Below the pieces are notes generated by a model, which saw nothing but the letters and a program-made list of their open reading frames with translations, did no database searches and had not been told where the DNA came from. A DNA stretch of 10,786 bases from assembly GCA_043746815.1 (NCBI GenBank), contig JAYTQG010000086.1, positions 1 through 10,786 of the forward strand, given 5' to 3'. Numbering within the stretch: position 1 is the stretch's first letter; each line of letters begins with the position of its first letter. This stretch comes from JAYTQG01 sp043746815. GTDB taxonomy: Bacteria; Actinomycetota; Thermoleophilia; Miltoncostaeales; Miltoncostaeaceae. Positions 4,944 to 10,786 of the stretch are shown here, piece after piece. The translations under genes were made by a program, and so were the position numbers.

Positions 4944-6818
4944 CGCCGTCCGTTTGCTGCCGCGCCGTTTACCCTCGACCTGTGCAACGTCTCTGACTGC
5001 CCCGGTCGCGGCGCTGGTCGTCAACGCCGCATAGGCCCGAAGCGCAACCGATACGTGACGCTCGCGTGCCACTGGTGTCCACGCGGCGTCACCGCGAGCG
5101 TCTTCGGCGGAGCGGCGGCGCTCCAACTCGTCAGCGTCGATGGCCAGGTGGATTGAACGTCCCGGAATATCGATCTCGATGGTGTCGCCCTCCTCCACAA
5201 GCCCGATCTCACCGCCATCGGCCGCTTCTGGCGAGACGTGGCCGATCGACAGTCCGGAGGTTCCGCCGGAAAAACGTCCGTCGGTCACGAGTGCACAGGC
5301 CTTCCCAAGGCCCATCGACTTCAGGTAGCTGGTCGGATAGAGCATCTCCTGCATACCGGGGCCACCCTTCGGTCCCTCGTAGCGAATCACGACGACGTCG
5401 CCCGGCACGATCTGCTGAGCGAGGATTTGGTCGATCGCCTGGTCCTGGCTTTCAAACACGCGCGCACGACCTGAGAACACCAGGTTGTCGGCGTCCACAC
5501 CTGCCGTTTTGACAATGCAGCCGTCGCTTGCGATGTTGCCGTAGAGGACGGCCAGTCCGCCGTCGGTGCTGTACGCATGAGCGATGTCGCGGATGCAGCC
5601 CTCCGCGCGGTCCACGTCAAGCGATGGGTAGCGACGCTCCTGCGAAAAGGCCACCTGCGTCGGCACGCCGCCGGGTGCGGCTCGGTAGAACGTGTGCACG
5701 TCCTCGTCAGTTGTCTGGACGACATCCCACTTGGCGATTCCCTCGCCGAGCGTCGAGGAATGGATTGTGGGCACGTCACGGTTCAGCAGCCCACCACGGT
5801 CCAACTCGCCAAGGAGGCCCATGATTCCGCCAGCCCGGTGCACATCTTCCATGTGGTAGAACGGCGTCGCGGGGGCCACTTTGCAGATACACGGGACCCG
5901 GCGCGAGAGCCGGTCGATGTCATCCATCGTGAAGTCGATCTCGGCCTCGTGGGCCGCTGCCAGGAGATGAAGGACAGTATTCGTGGATCCGCCCATGGCG
6001 ATATCGAGCGTCATGGCGTTTTCGAAGGCGGCGTGGGAGGCAATCGCTCGCGGAAGGACCGTCGGGTCGTCCTCTTCGTAGTAGCGCTTCGCCAGATCCA
6101 CGATGACCTGCCCTGCGCGGCGGAAGAGTCGCTCGCGATCGGCGTGGGTGGCGAGCATTGATCCATTGCCAGGCAGCCCAAGGCCCAGGGCCTCGACAAG
6201 GCAGTTCATGGAGTTCGCCGTGAACATTCCCGAGCACGACCCGCAGGTTGGGCAGGCCGAGCGCTCGTGGGTCTCGACATCTTCGTCCGAGGCATTCGGG
6301 TCCGCCGCGATGACCATCGCGTCAACGAGATCAAGCGAGCGTTCGACACCCCCAATGCGAACCTTCCCGGCCTCCATCGGCCCACCGGAGACAAACACGG
6401 TCGGCACGTTCAGTCGCAGCGACGCCATCAGCATCCCGGGAGTGATCTTGTCGCAGTTCGAAATGCACACCAGCGCGTCTGCGCAGTGGGCATTCACCAT
6501 GTACTCGACCGCGTCGGCGATCACCTCGCGCGAGGGCAGCGAATAGAGCATGCCGTCGTGTCCCATCGCGATGCCGTCGTCCACCGCGATGGTGTTGAAC
6601 TCCTTCGCGACGCCACCGGCTGCGGCGATCTCGCCAGCGACGAGCTGCCCGAGGTCCTTCAGGTGCACGTGACCCGGCACGAACTGGGTAAACGAGTTCG
6701 AGATCGCGATGATCGGCTTACCGAAGTCGCCGTCCGTCATCCCCGTCGCGCGCCAAAGCGCGCGGGCACCTGCCATGTTTCGACCATGAGTGGTTGTGCG
6801 ACTGCGGTACGGCGGCAT
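4932..6818 (-). CDS. ilvD: Dihydroxy-acid dehydratase
   Basis: 628 residues, close to the usual 610-620. It converts 2,3-dihydroxy-isovalerate and 2,3-dihydroxy-3-methylvalerate to the 2-keto acids of valine/leucine and isoleucine synthesis, in the cytoplasm, using an Fe-S cluster and Mg2+. The whole family signature is present: YRSRTTTHGRNMAGARALWR (4-23), CISNCDKITPGMLMASL (118-134, Cys122 as cluster ligand), ACPTCGSCSGMFTANSMN (188-205, Cys195), MTLDIAMGGSTNTVLHLL further on, and the C-terminal GKACALVTDGRFSGGTSGLS. At 47-50 it reads VPGH, without the extra cysteine that marks the [2Fe-2S] class, so it looks like the E. coli-type [4Fe-4S] enzyme. The start fits the family and is preceded by GGGAG (6830-6826, minus strand) seven bases upstream. 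The gene stands alone, convergent with the NYN gene and divergent from pckG; no other ilv gene is near. Confidence 0.98.
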   Translation of the reverse strand: MPPYRSRTTTHGRNMAGARALWRATGMTDGDFGKPIIAISNSFTQFVPGHVHLKDLGQLVAGEIAAAGGVAKEFNTIAVDDGIAMGHDGMLYSLPSREVIADAVEYMVNAHCADALVCISNCDKITPGMLMASLRLNVPTVFVSGGPMEAGKVRIGGVERSLDLVDAMVIAADPNASDEDVETHERSACPTCGSCSGMFTANSMNCLVEALGLGLPGNGSMLATHADRERLFRRAGQVIVDLAKRYYEEDDPTVLPRAIASHAAFENAMTLDIAMGGSTNTVLHLLAAAHEAEIDFTMDDIDRLSRRVPCICKVAPATPFYHMEDVHRAGGIMGLLGELDRGGLLNRDVPTIHSSTLGEGIAKWDVVQTTDEDVHTFYRAAPGGVPTQVAFSQERRYPSLDVDRAEGCIRDIAHAYSTDGGLAVLYGNIASDGCIVKTAGVDADNLVFSGRARVFESQDQAIDQILAQQIVPGDVVVIRYEGPKGGPGMQEMLYPTSYLKSMGLGKACALVTDGRFSGGTSGLSIGHVSPEAADGGEIGLVEEGDTIEIDIPGRSIHLAIDADELERRRSAEDARGDAAWTPVARERHVSVALRAYAALTTSAATGAVRDVAQVEGKRRGSKRTATNR

Positions 6819-6856
6819 GCGTCGGCTCCCGTAAATGACATCCAGTGGTTCCCTGA

Positions 6857-6883
6857 ATCGTAGCGAGACTCAACCTTGGTCAA
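6857..6883 (-). promoter_or_regulatory. ilvD: Candidate ilvD promoter
   Basis: Read on the minus strand, TTGACC (6883-6878) is a 5/6 match to the -35 consensus and TACGAT (6862-6857) a 4/6 match to the -10. The spacer is 15 bp, shorter than ideal. It would give a leader of about 30 bases carrying the GGGAG site. No attenuator or leader peptide rich in branched-chain codons is visible in the 180 bp before the gene. Confidence 0.35.
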
Positions 6884-6921
6884 GGGCGACACGGGCCGTT
6901 CGTCCCGTTCCCCTTTGGTCC

Positions 6922-6939
6922 GCGAGCACCTAGGCTCGC
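6922..6939. promoter_or_regulatory. Perfect dyad in the ilvD-pckG divergent gap
   Basis: GCGAGC (6922-6927) and GCTCGC (6934-6939) are perfect inverted arms around the six bases ACCTAG. It lies about 75 bp before pckG and about 105 bp before ilvD, so it could be an operator or a hairpin in a longer pckG leader. Function is not shown by the sequence. Confidence 0.3.
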
Positions 6940-6952
6940 CCGTCTGGTCACG

Positions 6953-6972
6953 TCGGCCGCTAATGTGGCCGA
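6953..6972. promoter_or_regulatory. Dyad enclosing a -10-like box ahead of pckG
   Basis: TCGGCC (6953-6958) and GGCCGA (6967-6972) are perfect inverted arms separated by eight bases. The spacer contains most of TAATGT (6961-6966), a TAnnnT hexamer that could be the -10 of pckG. A regulator bound to the arms would cover the promoter. No convincing -35 is seen at 16-18 bp, and the start site is a guess. Confidence 0.3.
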
Positions 6973-7001
6973 TCTACCGCCAAGACACCCTCGAATGACT
7001 T

Positions 7002-7005
7002 GGAG
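7002..7005 (+). promoter_or_regulatory. pckG: Ribosome binding site that sets the pckG start
   Basis: GGAG ends nine bases before GTG 7015. An in-frame TTG at 7000 overlaps this site itself and has no better one upstream, so GTG 7015 is preferred. Confidence 0.65.
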
Positions 7006-7014
7006 TCACGACCT

Positions 7015-8805
7015 GTGAACGCACCTACCTCGCACGCCCGTCTCCTCGAATGGGTTGAGCACTGGAGAGGGATCCTCCAGCCGACCGAAGTCGTCTGGTG
7101 TGATGGTTCGGTCGCAGAGCGCGATCGCCTCAGTGGCGTCCTGGTCGATGCTGGAACGTTTGTGAAACTCTCTGAGGAGCACCCGGACAGCTACTGGGCG
7201 CGCTCTGATCCAGGCGACGTGGCGCGTGTTGAAGACCGCACCTACATCTGCTCGGAGTCCGAAGGTGACGCAGGCCCGACGAATAATTGGCGGCCCCCGG
7301 CCGAGATGCGCAAAGAGCTTGGTGCCCGCTACGCCGGTGCGATGGCTGGTCGCACCATGTACGTCGTGCCCTTCTCGATGGGTGTCCCCGGCTCGCCGAT
7401 CGCACACATTGGTGTCGAGCTGACCGACTCGGCCTACGTCGTTCTCTCGATGCGCACCATGACGCGCATGGGCAAGGTCGCCCTCGACGCCCTTGGCACG
7501 GGTGGCGAGTTCGTCCCGTGTGTGCACTCCGTGGGAGCACCGCTCGCAGCTGGCCAGACGGATGTCCCGTGGCCCTGCAACGGCGAGCACAAGTACATCG
7601 TCCACTACCCCGAGACACGCGAGATTTGGAGCTACGGCTCCGGCTACGGCGGCAACGCTCTCCTCGGTAAAAAGTGCTTCGCGCTTCGTATCGCCAGCGT
7701 CATGGCGCGAGACGACGGCTGGCTGGCCGAGCACATGCTGATCCTGAAGCTGACAAACCCCGCTGGTGAGGCGAAGTACATCGCCGCCGCGTTCCCGTCC
7801 GCGTGTGGCAAGACCAACCTCGCCATGCTCGTCCCGACGATTCCCGGCTGGAAGGCCGAGACGATCGGCGATGACATCGCATGGATGAAGTTCGGTGCGG
7901 ACGGACGCCTCTACGCGATCAACCCGGAGTACGGGTTCTTTGGTGTTGCGCCCGGCACCGGTTGGGACACGAACGCGAACGCGATGAAGACCCTGGCCTC
8001 GAACACCGTCTTCACGAATACGGGCTACACCCCGGAGGGTGGCGTCTGGTGGGAGGGCATGACCGCGGAGCCACCGGCCGCCCTGACCGATTGGCGAGGC
8101 AACCCGTGGACCCCCAGGTCCGAGACCCCGTCGTCGCACCCGAATGCCCGGTTCACGGCGCCAGCGTCGCAGTGCCCGTCGATCGCTCCCGAGTGGGAAG
8201 ACCCGGCGGGTGTGCCGATTGACGCGATCCTCTTCGGTGGCCGTCGGGCGACGACGGTGCCATTGGTTTTTGAGGCGAACTCCTGGCAGCACGGAGTGTT
8301 CGTTGGCGCGACGATGTCATCCGAGACCACCGCAGCCGCGGCTGGCGCGGTCGGCAACGTTCGTCGCGATCCCTTCGCCATGCTGCCGTTCTGCGGCTAC
8401 CACATGGGTGACTACTTCGCACACTGGTTGAAGATCGGCGCCTCGGCGGACGACGCCAAGCTTCCTCGAATCTTCTGCGTCAACTGGTTTCGCAAGTCCC
8501 CTGATGGTCGTTGGCTCTGGCCCGGATTCGGCGAGAATTCGCGGGTCCTGAAGTGGGTCTTCGAGCGGTGCGACAACGCGACGGGGGCGGACGCGACGGC
8601 GATTGGCCTGGTTCCAACCACGGGTGGTCTGGATATCGCTGGGTTGGATGTCTCGGCCGATGACCTCGCAGAGGTTCTGCGCGTCGATACCGCCGCGTGG
8701 AAGTCCGAGCTTGGCGGGATGAAGGACCACCTGGACTCCTTCGGTGACCGTCTCCCAGGCGCCCTGCGTGACGAGTTGGCAGCGCTTGAAGGCCGCCTGG
8801 GCTAG
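7015..8805 (+). CDS. pckG: Phosphoenolpyruvate carboxykinase, GTP-dependent
   Basis: 596 residues from GTG 7015, the normal size for the GTP-type enzyme. It converts oxaloacetate and GTP to phosphoenolpyruvate, CO2 and GDP, the entry step of gluconeogenesis in the cytoplasm. Visible signatures: RTMYVVPFSMGVPGSPIA (113-130), the substrate-binding SYGSGYGGNALLGKKCFALR (206-225) with the metal-binding lysine region, AEHM with the ligand His (238-241), the P-loop AAFPSACGKTNLAM (258-271) with the active-site cysteine in SACGKT, and IGDDIAWMKF (284-293) with the metal-binding aspartate. The C-terminal region also fits (FGENSRVLKWVFER near 505-518). It lies alone between the divergent ilvD and the convergent reductase gene. 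Its TAG stop (8803-8805) overlaps the first two bases of a 164-bp foldback sequence. Confidence 0.98.
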   Translation: MNAPTSHARLLEWVEHWRGILQPTEVVWCDGSVAERDRLSGVLVDAGTFVKLSEEHPDSYWARSDPGDVARVEDRTYICSESEGDAGPTNNWRPPAEMRKELGARYAGAMAGRTMYVVPFSMGVPGSPIAHIGVELTDSAYVVLSMRTMTRMGKVALDALGTGGEFVPCVHSVGAPLAAGQTDVPWPCNGEHKYIVHYPETREIWSYGSGYGGNALLGKKCFALRIASVMARDDGWLAEHMLILKLTNPAGEAKYIAAAFPSACGKTNLAMLVPTIPGWKAETIGDDIAWMKFGADGRLYAINPEYGFFGVAPGTGWDTNANAMKTLASNTVFTNTGYTPEGGVWWEGMTAEPPAALTDWRGNPWTPRSETPSSHPNARFTAPASQCPSIAPEWEDPAGVPIDAILFGGRRATTVPLVFEANSWQHGVFVGATMSSETTAAAAGAVGNVRRDPFAMLPFCGYHMGDYFAHWLKIGASADDAKLPRIFCVNWFRKSPDGRWLWPGFGENSRVLKWVFERCDNATGADATAIGLVPTTGGLDIAGLDVSADDLAEVLRVDTAAWKSELGGMKDHLDSFGDRLPGALRDELAALEGRLG

Positions 8806-8967
8806 TGCTCCGGTCCGGAAGTCCTTTGTGGAATCCGGCGAGCGAGACCAAGCGAGGCTAGGACGCAGTGTCGCCTGCATATCTGGCCATATGGTGGTGA
8901 CCGAGGACACCGCATCGCGATGGTCGCAGCTGCCGGAAACGCGGAGGCACTTCTGGACCGGAGCACT
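8804..8967. repeat. 164-bp foldback element filling the gap between pckG and the reductase gene
   Basis: AGTGCTCCGGTCCGGAAGT (8804-8822) is the reverse complement of 8949-8967 at 18 of 19 positions. Pairing goes on inward: 8823-8830 with 8940-8947, 8834-8839 with 8932-8937, 8841-8843 with 8929-8931, 8846-8850 with 8921-8925, 8852-8855 with 8915-8918, 8868-8872 with 8906-8910 and 8878-8882 with 8889-8893, closing on the loop CTGGCC (8883-8888). The ends sit on the stop codons of both convergent genes. No protein gene is supported within it. It may be a large bidirectional terminator, a structured 3'-UTR RNA, or a miniature inverted-repeat transposable element; only a CT dinucleotide is repeated at the flanks, so a target-site duplication is not shown. 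Confidence 0.75.
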
Positions 8968-9777
8968 CTAGATGTTCAGCGCCGCCCGGACTCCTCGCGG
9001 GGTCCGGGCGAGGATCGCATAGGCGCGCGTCGAGTCGAGCGCGCAGTTTTGTGGTCGTGGCGTGCTGAGACCCTGCGAGGAAGCCGACCTGAGTCTGTCC
9101 CAACCGAGGCCCAGCGACTCGGCGAGATTCCCCGCGAGTTCATGGCGATTGACCGCGTCTGGTCCAGCGACGTTGATTACACCGGTGACGGCCTGAGGCA
9201 CCAGCTCCAAGACTGCCCCCGCCAGATCGTTGACCGCAATCGGTGAGCGGATTTCGTCGGTGAAGAAGCTGATCGCGTCGGTGCTCAGCGCCTCGCGGAC
9301 GAGCGCTTCTTGAGCCCCCTCATTCTTCGGTCCTCCGTAGAGCAGCGAGGTCCGAATGACGAGGGCGTCGGGATGCGCAGCCATCACGAGCCGTTCAGCA
9401 TCGGCCTTCGCCTTGCCGTACGGCGTGATTGGGTTGACGGTGTCGCCTTCCCGGTAGGGGCCGGCCCCACCGTCAAAGACCACGTCGGTGGAGAGGTGAA
9501 CCAGCCGCGCGCCGATCGCTGCAGCCGCCCGGGCCACGTTCTGCGCTCCGAACGTTGTGGTCTCCCAGTTGTCCTCGGCCCTGGTCGTGTAGGCCGTGTG
9601 GATGATGACCTCAGGCCGAATACGTCGAACGAGCGCGTTCACACCGTCGGGATTACGCACGTCCAACTGGACGAGCGGGCCTGCCGACGAGAAACGGGTA
9701 CCAACGGCGTCGGGCGCCAGCCGCAGGAGCGCCGCGCCGAGATAGCCGTAGCCGCCGGTGACGAGGATCCCAGGCAC
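8968..9777 (-). CDS. RmlD-like NAD(P)-dependent sugar-nucleotide reductase/epimerase family protein
   Basis: 269 residues, extended short-chain dehydrogenase fold. ILVTGGYGYLGAALL (4-18) is the glycine-rich NAD(P)-binding loop. VIIHTAYTT (57-65), LVHLSTDVVFDGG (92-104) and the catalytic Tyr120-x-x-x-Lys124 in ITPYGKAKADAERLV follow the order of dTDP-4-dehydrorhamnose reductase (RmlD) proteins. VIRTSLLYGG (140-149), IRSPIAVNDLAGAVLEL and GVINVAGPDAVNRHELA in the C-terminal half also fit. No rmlA, rmlB or rmlC gene is near, so a rhamnose role is not established; a general sugar-nucleotide or related reduction is safer. The start is GTG at 9777 with no Shine-Dalgarno, which fits a leaderless message. 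Its TAG stop (8970-8968) touches the foldback element. Confidence 0.85.
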   Translation of the reverse strand: MPGILVTGGYGYLGAALLRLAPDAVGTRFSSAGPLVQLDVRNPDGVNALVRRIRPEVIIHTAYTTRAEDNWETTTFGAQNVARAAAAIGARLVHLSTDVVFDGGAGPYREGDTVNPITPYGKAKADAERLVMAAHPDALVIRTSLLYGGPKNEGAQEALVREALSTDAISFFTDEIRSPIAVNDLAGAVLELVPQAVTGVINVAGPDAVNRHELAGNLAESLGLGWDRLRSASSQGLSTPRPQNCALDSTRAYAILARTPRGVRAALNI

Positions 9778-9783
9778 GAGCGG

Positions 9784-9789
9784 ATTCTA
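9784..9789 (-). promoter_or_regulatory. -10 box of a putative leaderless promoter for the RmlD-like gene
   Basis: On the minus strand TAGAAT (9789-9784) matches TATAAT at 5/6 and is followed by six bases and then the GTG start codon at 9777. Transcription would begin at or beside the start codon. No good -35 is seen. The spacing is the same as at the antitoxin gene. Confidence 0.45.
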
Positions 9790-9831
9790 TGTCGCATACC
9801 TGGGCTTCCTCGTCAGCTGGGGCCCGCTGGC

Positions 9832-9837
9832 TATACT
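9832..9837 (+). promoter_or_regulatory. -10 box of the tRNA-Gln promoter
   Basis: TATACT matches TATAAT at 5/6 and lies 16 bases before the first base of the tRNA, giving a short 5' leader. No strong -35 is seen. It is divergent from the RmlD-like promoter, the two -10 boxes being about 42 bp apart. Confidence 0.5.
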
Positions 9838-9853
9838 CGCCGAAGCCAATTAG

Positions 9854-9927
9854 TGGGGCGTAGCCAAGTGGTAAGGCAGTGGGTTTTGGTCCCGCGATCG
9901 GAGGTTCGAGTCCTCCCGCCCCAGCCA
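9854..9927 (+). tRNA. tRNA-Gln (anticodon UUG), CCA encoded
   Basis: A full cloverleaf can be drawn. Acceptor stem TGGGGCG (9854-9860) pairs with CGCCCCA (9917-9923), discriminator G9924 and encoded CCA 9925-9927. The D stem is GCC/GGC (9863-9865, 9875-9877). The anticodon stem GTGGG/CCCGC (9879-9883, 9891-9895, one G-U) carries the loop TTTTGGT with anticodon TTG at 9886-9888, reading CAA (and CAG by wobble). The variable loop has four bases, and the T arm is GGAGG-TTCGAGT-CCTCC (9900-9916). The acceptor U1-A72 pair and the discriminator G73 are typical of bacterial tRNA-Gln. It lies 38 bp ahead of glmU on the same strand. Confidence 0.97.
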
Positions 9928-9942
9928 TTGGCCAGCGGCCAA
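9928..9942 (+). other. Hairpin directly after the tRNA CCA end
   Basis: TTGGCC (9928-9933) and GGCCAA (9937-9942) form a perfect 6-bp stem with the loop AGC, starting at the first base after CCA. No T-run follows, so it is a poor intrinsic terminator. It may mark the cut between tRNA and the glmU message or shield the glmU 5' end after processing. Confidence 0.5.
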
Positions 9943-9956
9943 CAGACCGACGCGAT

Positions 9957-9963
9957 GGGGGAG
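9957..9963 (+). promoter_or_regulatory. glmU: Ribosome binding site for glmU
   Basis: GGGGGAG lies just before TTG 9966, two bases from its end to the start codon, close but workable with the G-run as the pairing core. No ATG or GTG in frame gives a better match to the known GlmU N-terminus, so TTG is the supported start. Confidence 0.5.
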
Positions 9964-9965
9964 CA

Positions 9966-10786
9966 TTGAGGATCGGAGCGGTGGTGCTGGCCGCGGGTCA
10001 GGGGACTCGCATGCGCTCGGCGGTGGTGAAGGTTCTTCACCCGATCGCGGGCCGTCCCCTCCTTGGATGGCCCTTGGCTGCGCTTGCGGGCGTCGATGTG
10101 GAGGATGTTGTGGTTGTCGTCGGGCGCGACGCCGACCGCGTCCAGTCAATGCTCCCAGAGGGTGTCGTCGCCGCGATCCAGGAGGACCAACTCGGCACCG
10201 GTCACGCCACCGAGGTTGGCCTCGCCTCCCTGCCAGCCAACTGCGACACGGTGATGGTCGTCTGCGGCGACACGCCCCTCATCACGACCGAGCTACTTGC
10301 CGAGGTCGTCGAACGCCACCGCGTCGCAAACGCTCACGTCACGCTCGTCAGTGCCATCCTTCCTGACGCCGGTAGCTACGGACGCATCGTCCGTCGGGGC
10401 GATCGCACGGTGGAGCGGATCGTCGAAGCCCGGGACGCCACCCCAGATCAACTGGCCGTTGGCGAGTTCAACGTCGGCCTCTACTGCTTCGACCGTGCTG
10501 CACTGGAGACGGCCCTCGCAGGGGTCACATCCAACAACAGCCAGGGTGAGCGGTACCTCACCGACGTCGTTGCAGCCGTGTCCGGCCCAGTCGTGGCGGT
10601 GGTTGCCGAGGACCCTGAGGTCAGCTTTGGCGTTAACTCGCGAGTGGATCTCGCCCAGTGCGAGGCGGTGATCCAGCGCCGCCTTCGAGAGCGCATGATG
10701 CTCGCCGGTGTCACGATGCCCGACCCCGGCGCCGTCTACCTGGACGCGGACGTGGTGGTCGGCCCCGATACCGTGCTCTGGCCGGG
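9966..10786 (+). CDS. glmU: N-acetylglucosamine-1-phosphate uridyltransferase / glucosamine-1-phosphate acetyltransferase, 3' end outside the window
   Basis: 273 residues are visible of a protein usually about 450-490. The start is TTG 9966. The N-terminal uridyltransferase domain shows LAAGQGTRM (8-16) with Lys22 in KVLH, EDQLGTGHA (73-81), VVCGDTPLI (98-106, Asp102 a Mg ligand), YGRIVR (138-143), GEFNVGLYCFD (166-176), NNSQGERYLTD (190-200) and FGVNSRVDL (221-229, Asn224 the other Mg ligand). From about 250 the left-handed beta-helix acetyltransferase domain begins (DPGAVYLDADVVVGPDTV). The enzyme makes UDP-GlcNAc from glucosamine-1-phosphate, acetyl-CoA and UTP for peptidoglycan, in the cytoplasm. 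It is preceded by tRNA-Gln with no visible terminator, so co-transcription is likely. Confidence 0.97.
   Translation, partial: MRIGAVVLAAGQGTRMRSAVVKVLHPIAGRPLLGWPLAALAGVDVEDVVVVVGRDADRVQSMLPEGVVAAIQEDQLGTGHATEVGLASLPANCDTVMVVCGDTPLITTELLAEVVERHRVANAHVTLVSAILPDAGSYGRIVRRGDRTVERIVEARDATPDQLAVGEFNVGLYCFDRAALETALAGVTSNNSQGERYLTDVVAAVSGPVVAVVAEDPEVSFGVNSRVDLAQCEAVIQRRLRERMMLAGVTMPDPGAVYLDADVVVGPDTVLWP

Noticed and set aside
7006..8292. 428-codon open frame on the minus strand
   Set aside because: Fully antisense to pckG; its composition is the low-complexity Arg/His/Val-rich shadow of GC-rich codons and it has no recognisable motif.
8801..8970. Foldback as a proven transposable element
   Set aside because: Only the dinucleotide CT is shared by the flanks, too little for a target-site duplication, and other genomic copies cannot be seen from this window.
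8744..8971. 75-codon open frame through the pckG-reductase gap
   Set aside because: Starts inside pckG in another frame; the gap is better explained by the foldback structure.
9310..9969. 219-codon open frame on the plus strand
   Set aside because: Antisense to the RmlD-like gene and runs through the tRNA; no family features.
1..10786. CRISPR array, prophage or insertion sequence
   Set aside because: No regularly spaced repeats, no transposase, integrase or phage structural motifs found.

Overview
The window is GC-rich, tightly packed and reads as bacterial chromosome, most likely from an actinobacterium or a relative. The signs are GTP-type PEP carboxykinase, GTG and TTG starts, two probable leaderless genes, and tRNA-Gln(UUG) with encoded CCA directly ahead of glmU. 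No rRNA or ribosomal protein is present to fix the phylum, so this is an inference. There are ten complete protein genes, two genes cut by the window edges, and one tRNA. I see no insertion sequence, CRISPR array or phage gene.

Layout. At 1-1274 a small membrane protein (5' end outside the window) overlaps by one base a CtaG-type cytochrome oxidase assembly gene. At 1301-1953 lies a toxin-antitoxin pair: ribbon-helix-helix antitoxin, then PIN-domain RNase toxin. At 1978-3395 (minus strand) a shortened GH15/trehalase-like protein is followed by a carboxymuconolactone decarboxylase-family protein. Divergent from these, 3475-4919 holds a SAM methyltransferase and a NYN-domain putative RNase five bases apart. 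At 4932-6818 (minus) is ilvD (branched-chain amino acid synthesis). Divergent from it, 7015-8805 is pckG (gluconeogenesis). At 8968-9777 (minus) is an RmlD-like NAD(P)-dependent reductase. Divergent again, 9854-9927 is tRNA-Gln and 9966 to the right edge is the start of glmU (UDP-GlcNAc synthesis). Most of this is housekeeping metabolism; the accessory parts are the toxin-antitoxin pair, the degenerate GH15 gene and the methyltransferase/NYN pair.

The most unusual signals are not protein-coding. The whole 164-bp gap between the convergent pckG and reductase genes folds back on itself as one long imperfect hairpin, with 19-bp ends (18/19 identical) that begin at the two stop codons; its differences are all G-U compatible on the plus strand. 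Between the convergent NYN and ilvD genes, an 11-bp perfect inverted repeat lies inside both reading frames, so both proteins end in the same Thr-Asn-Arg-stop. The antitoxin and reductase genes share a -10-like hexamer exactly six bases before the start codon with no Shine-Dalgarno, the geometry of leaderless transcripts. A perfect hairpin starts at the base after the tRNA CCA and lacks a T-run, suggesting tRNA-Gln/glmU co-transcription.
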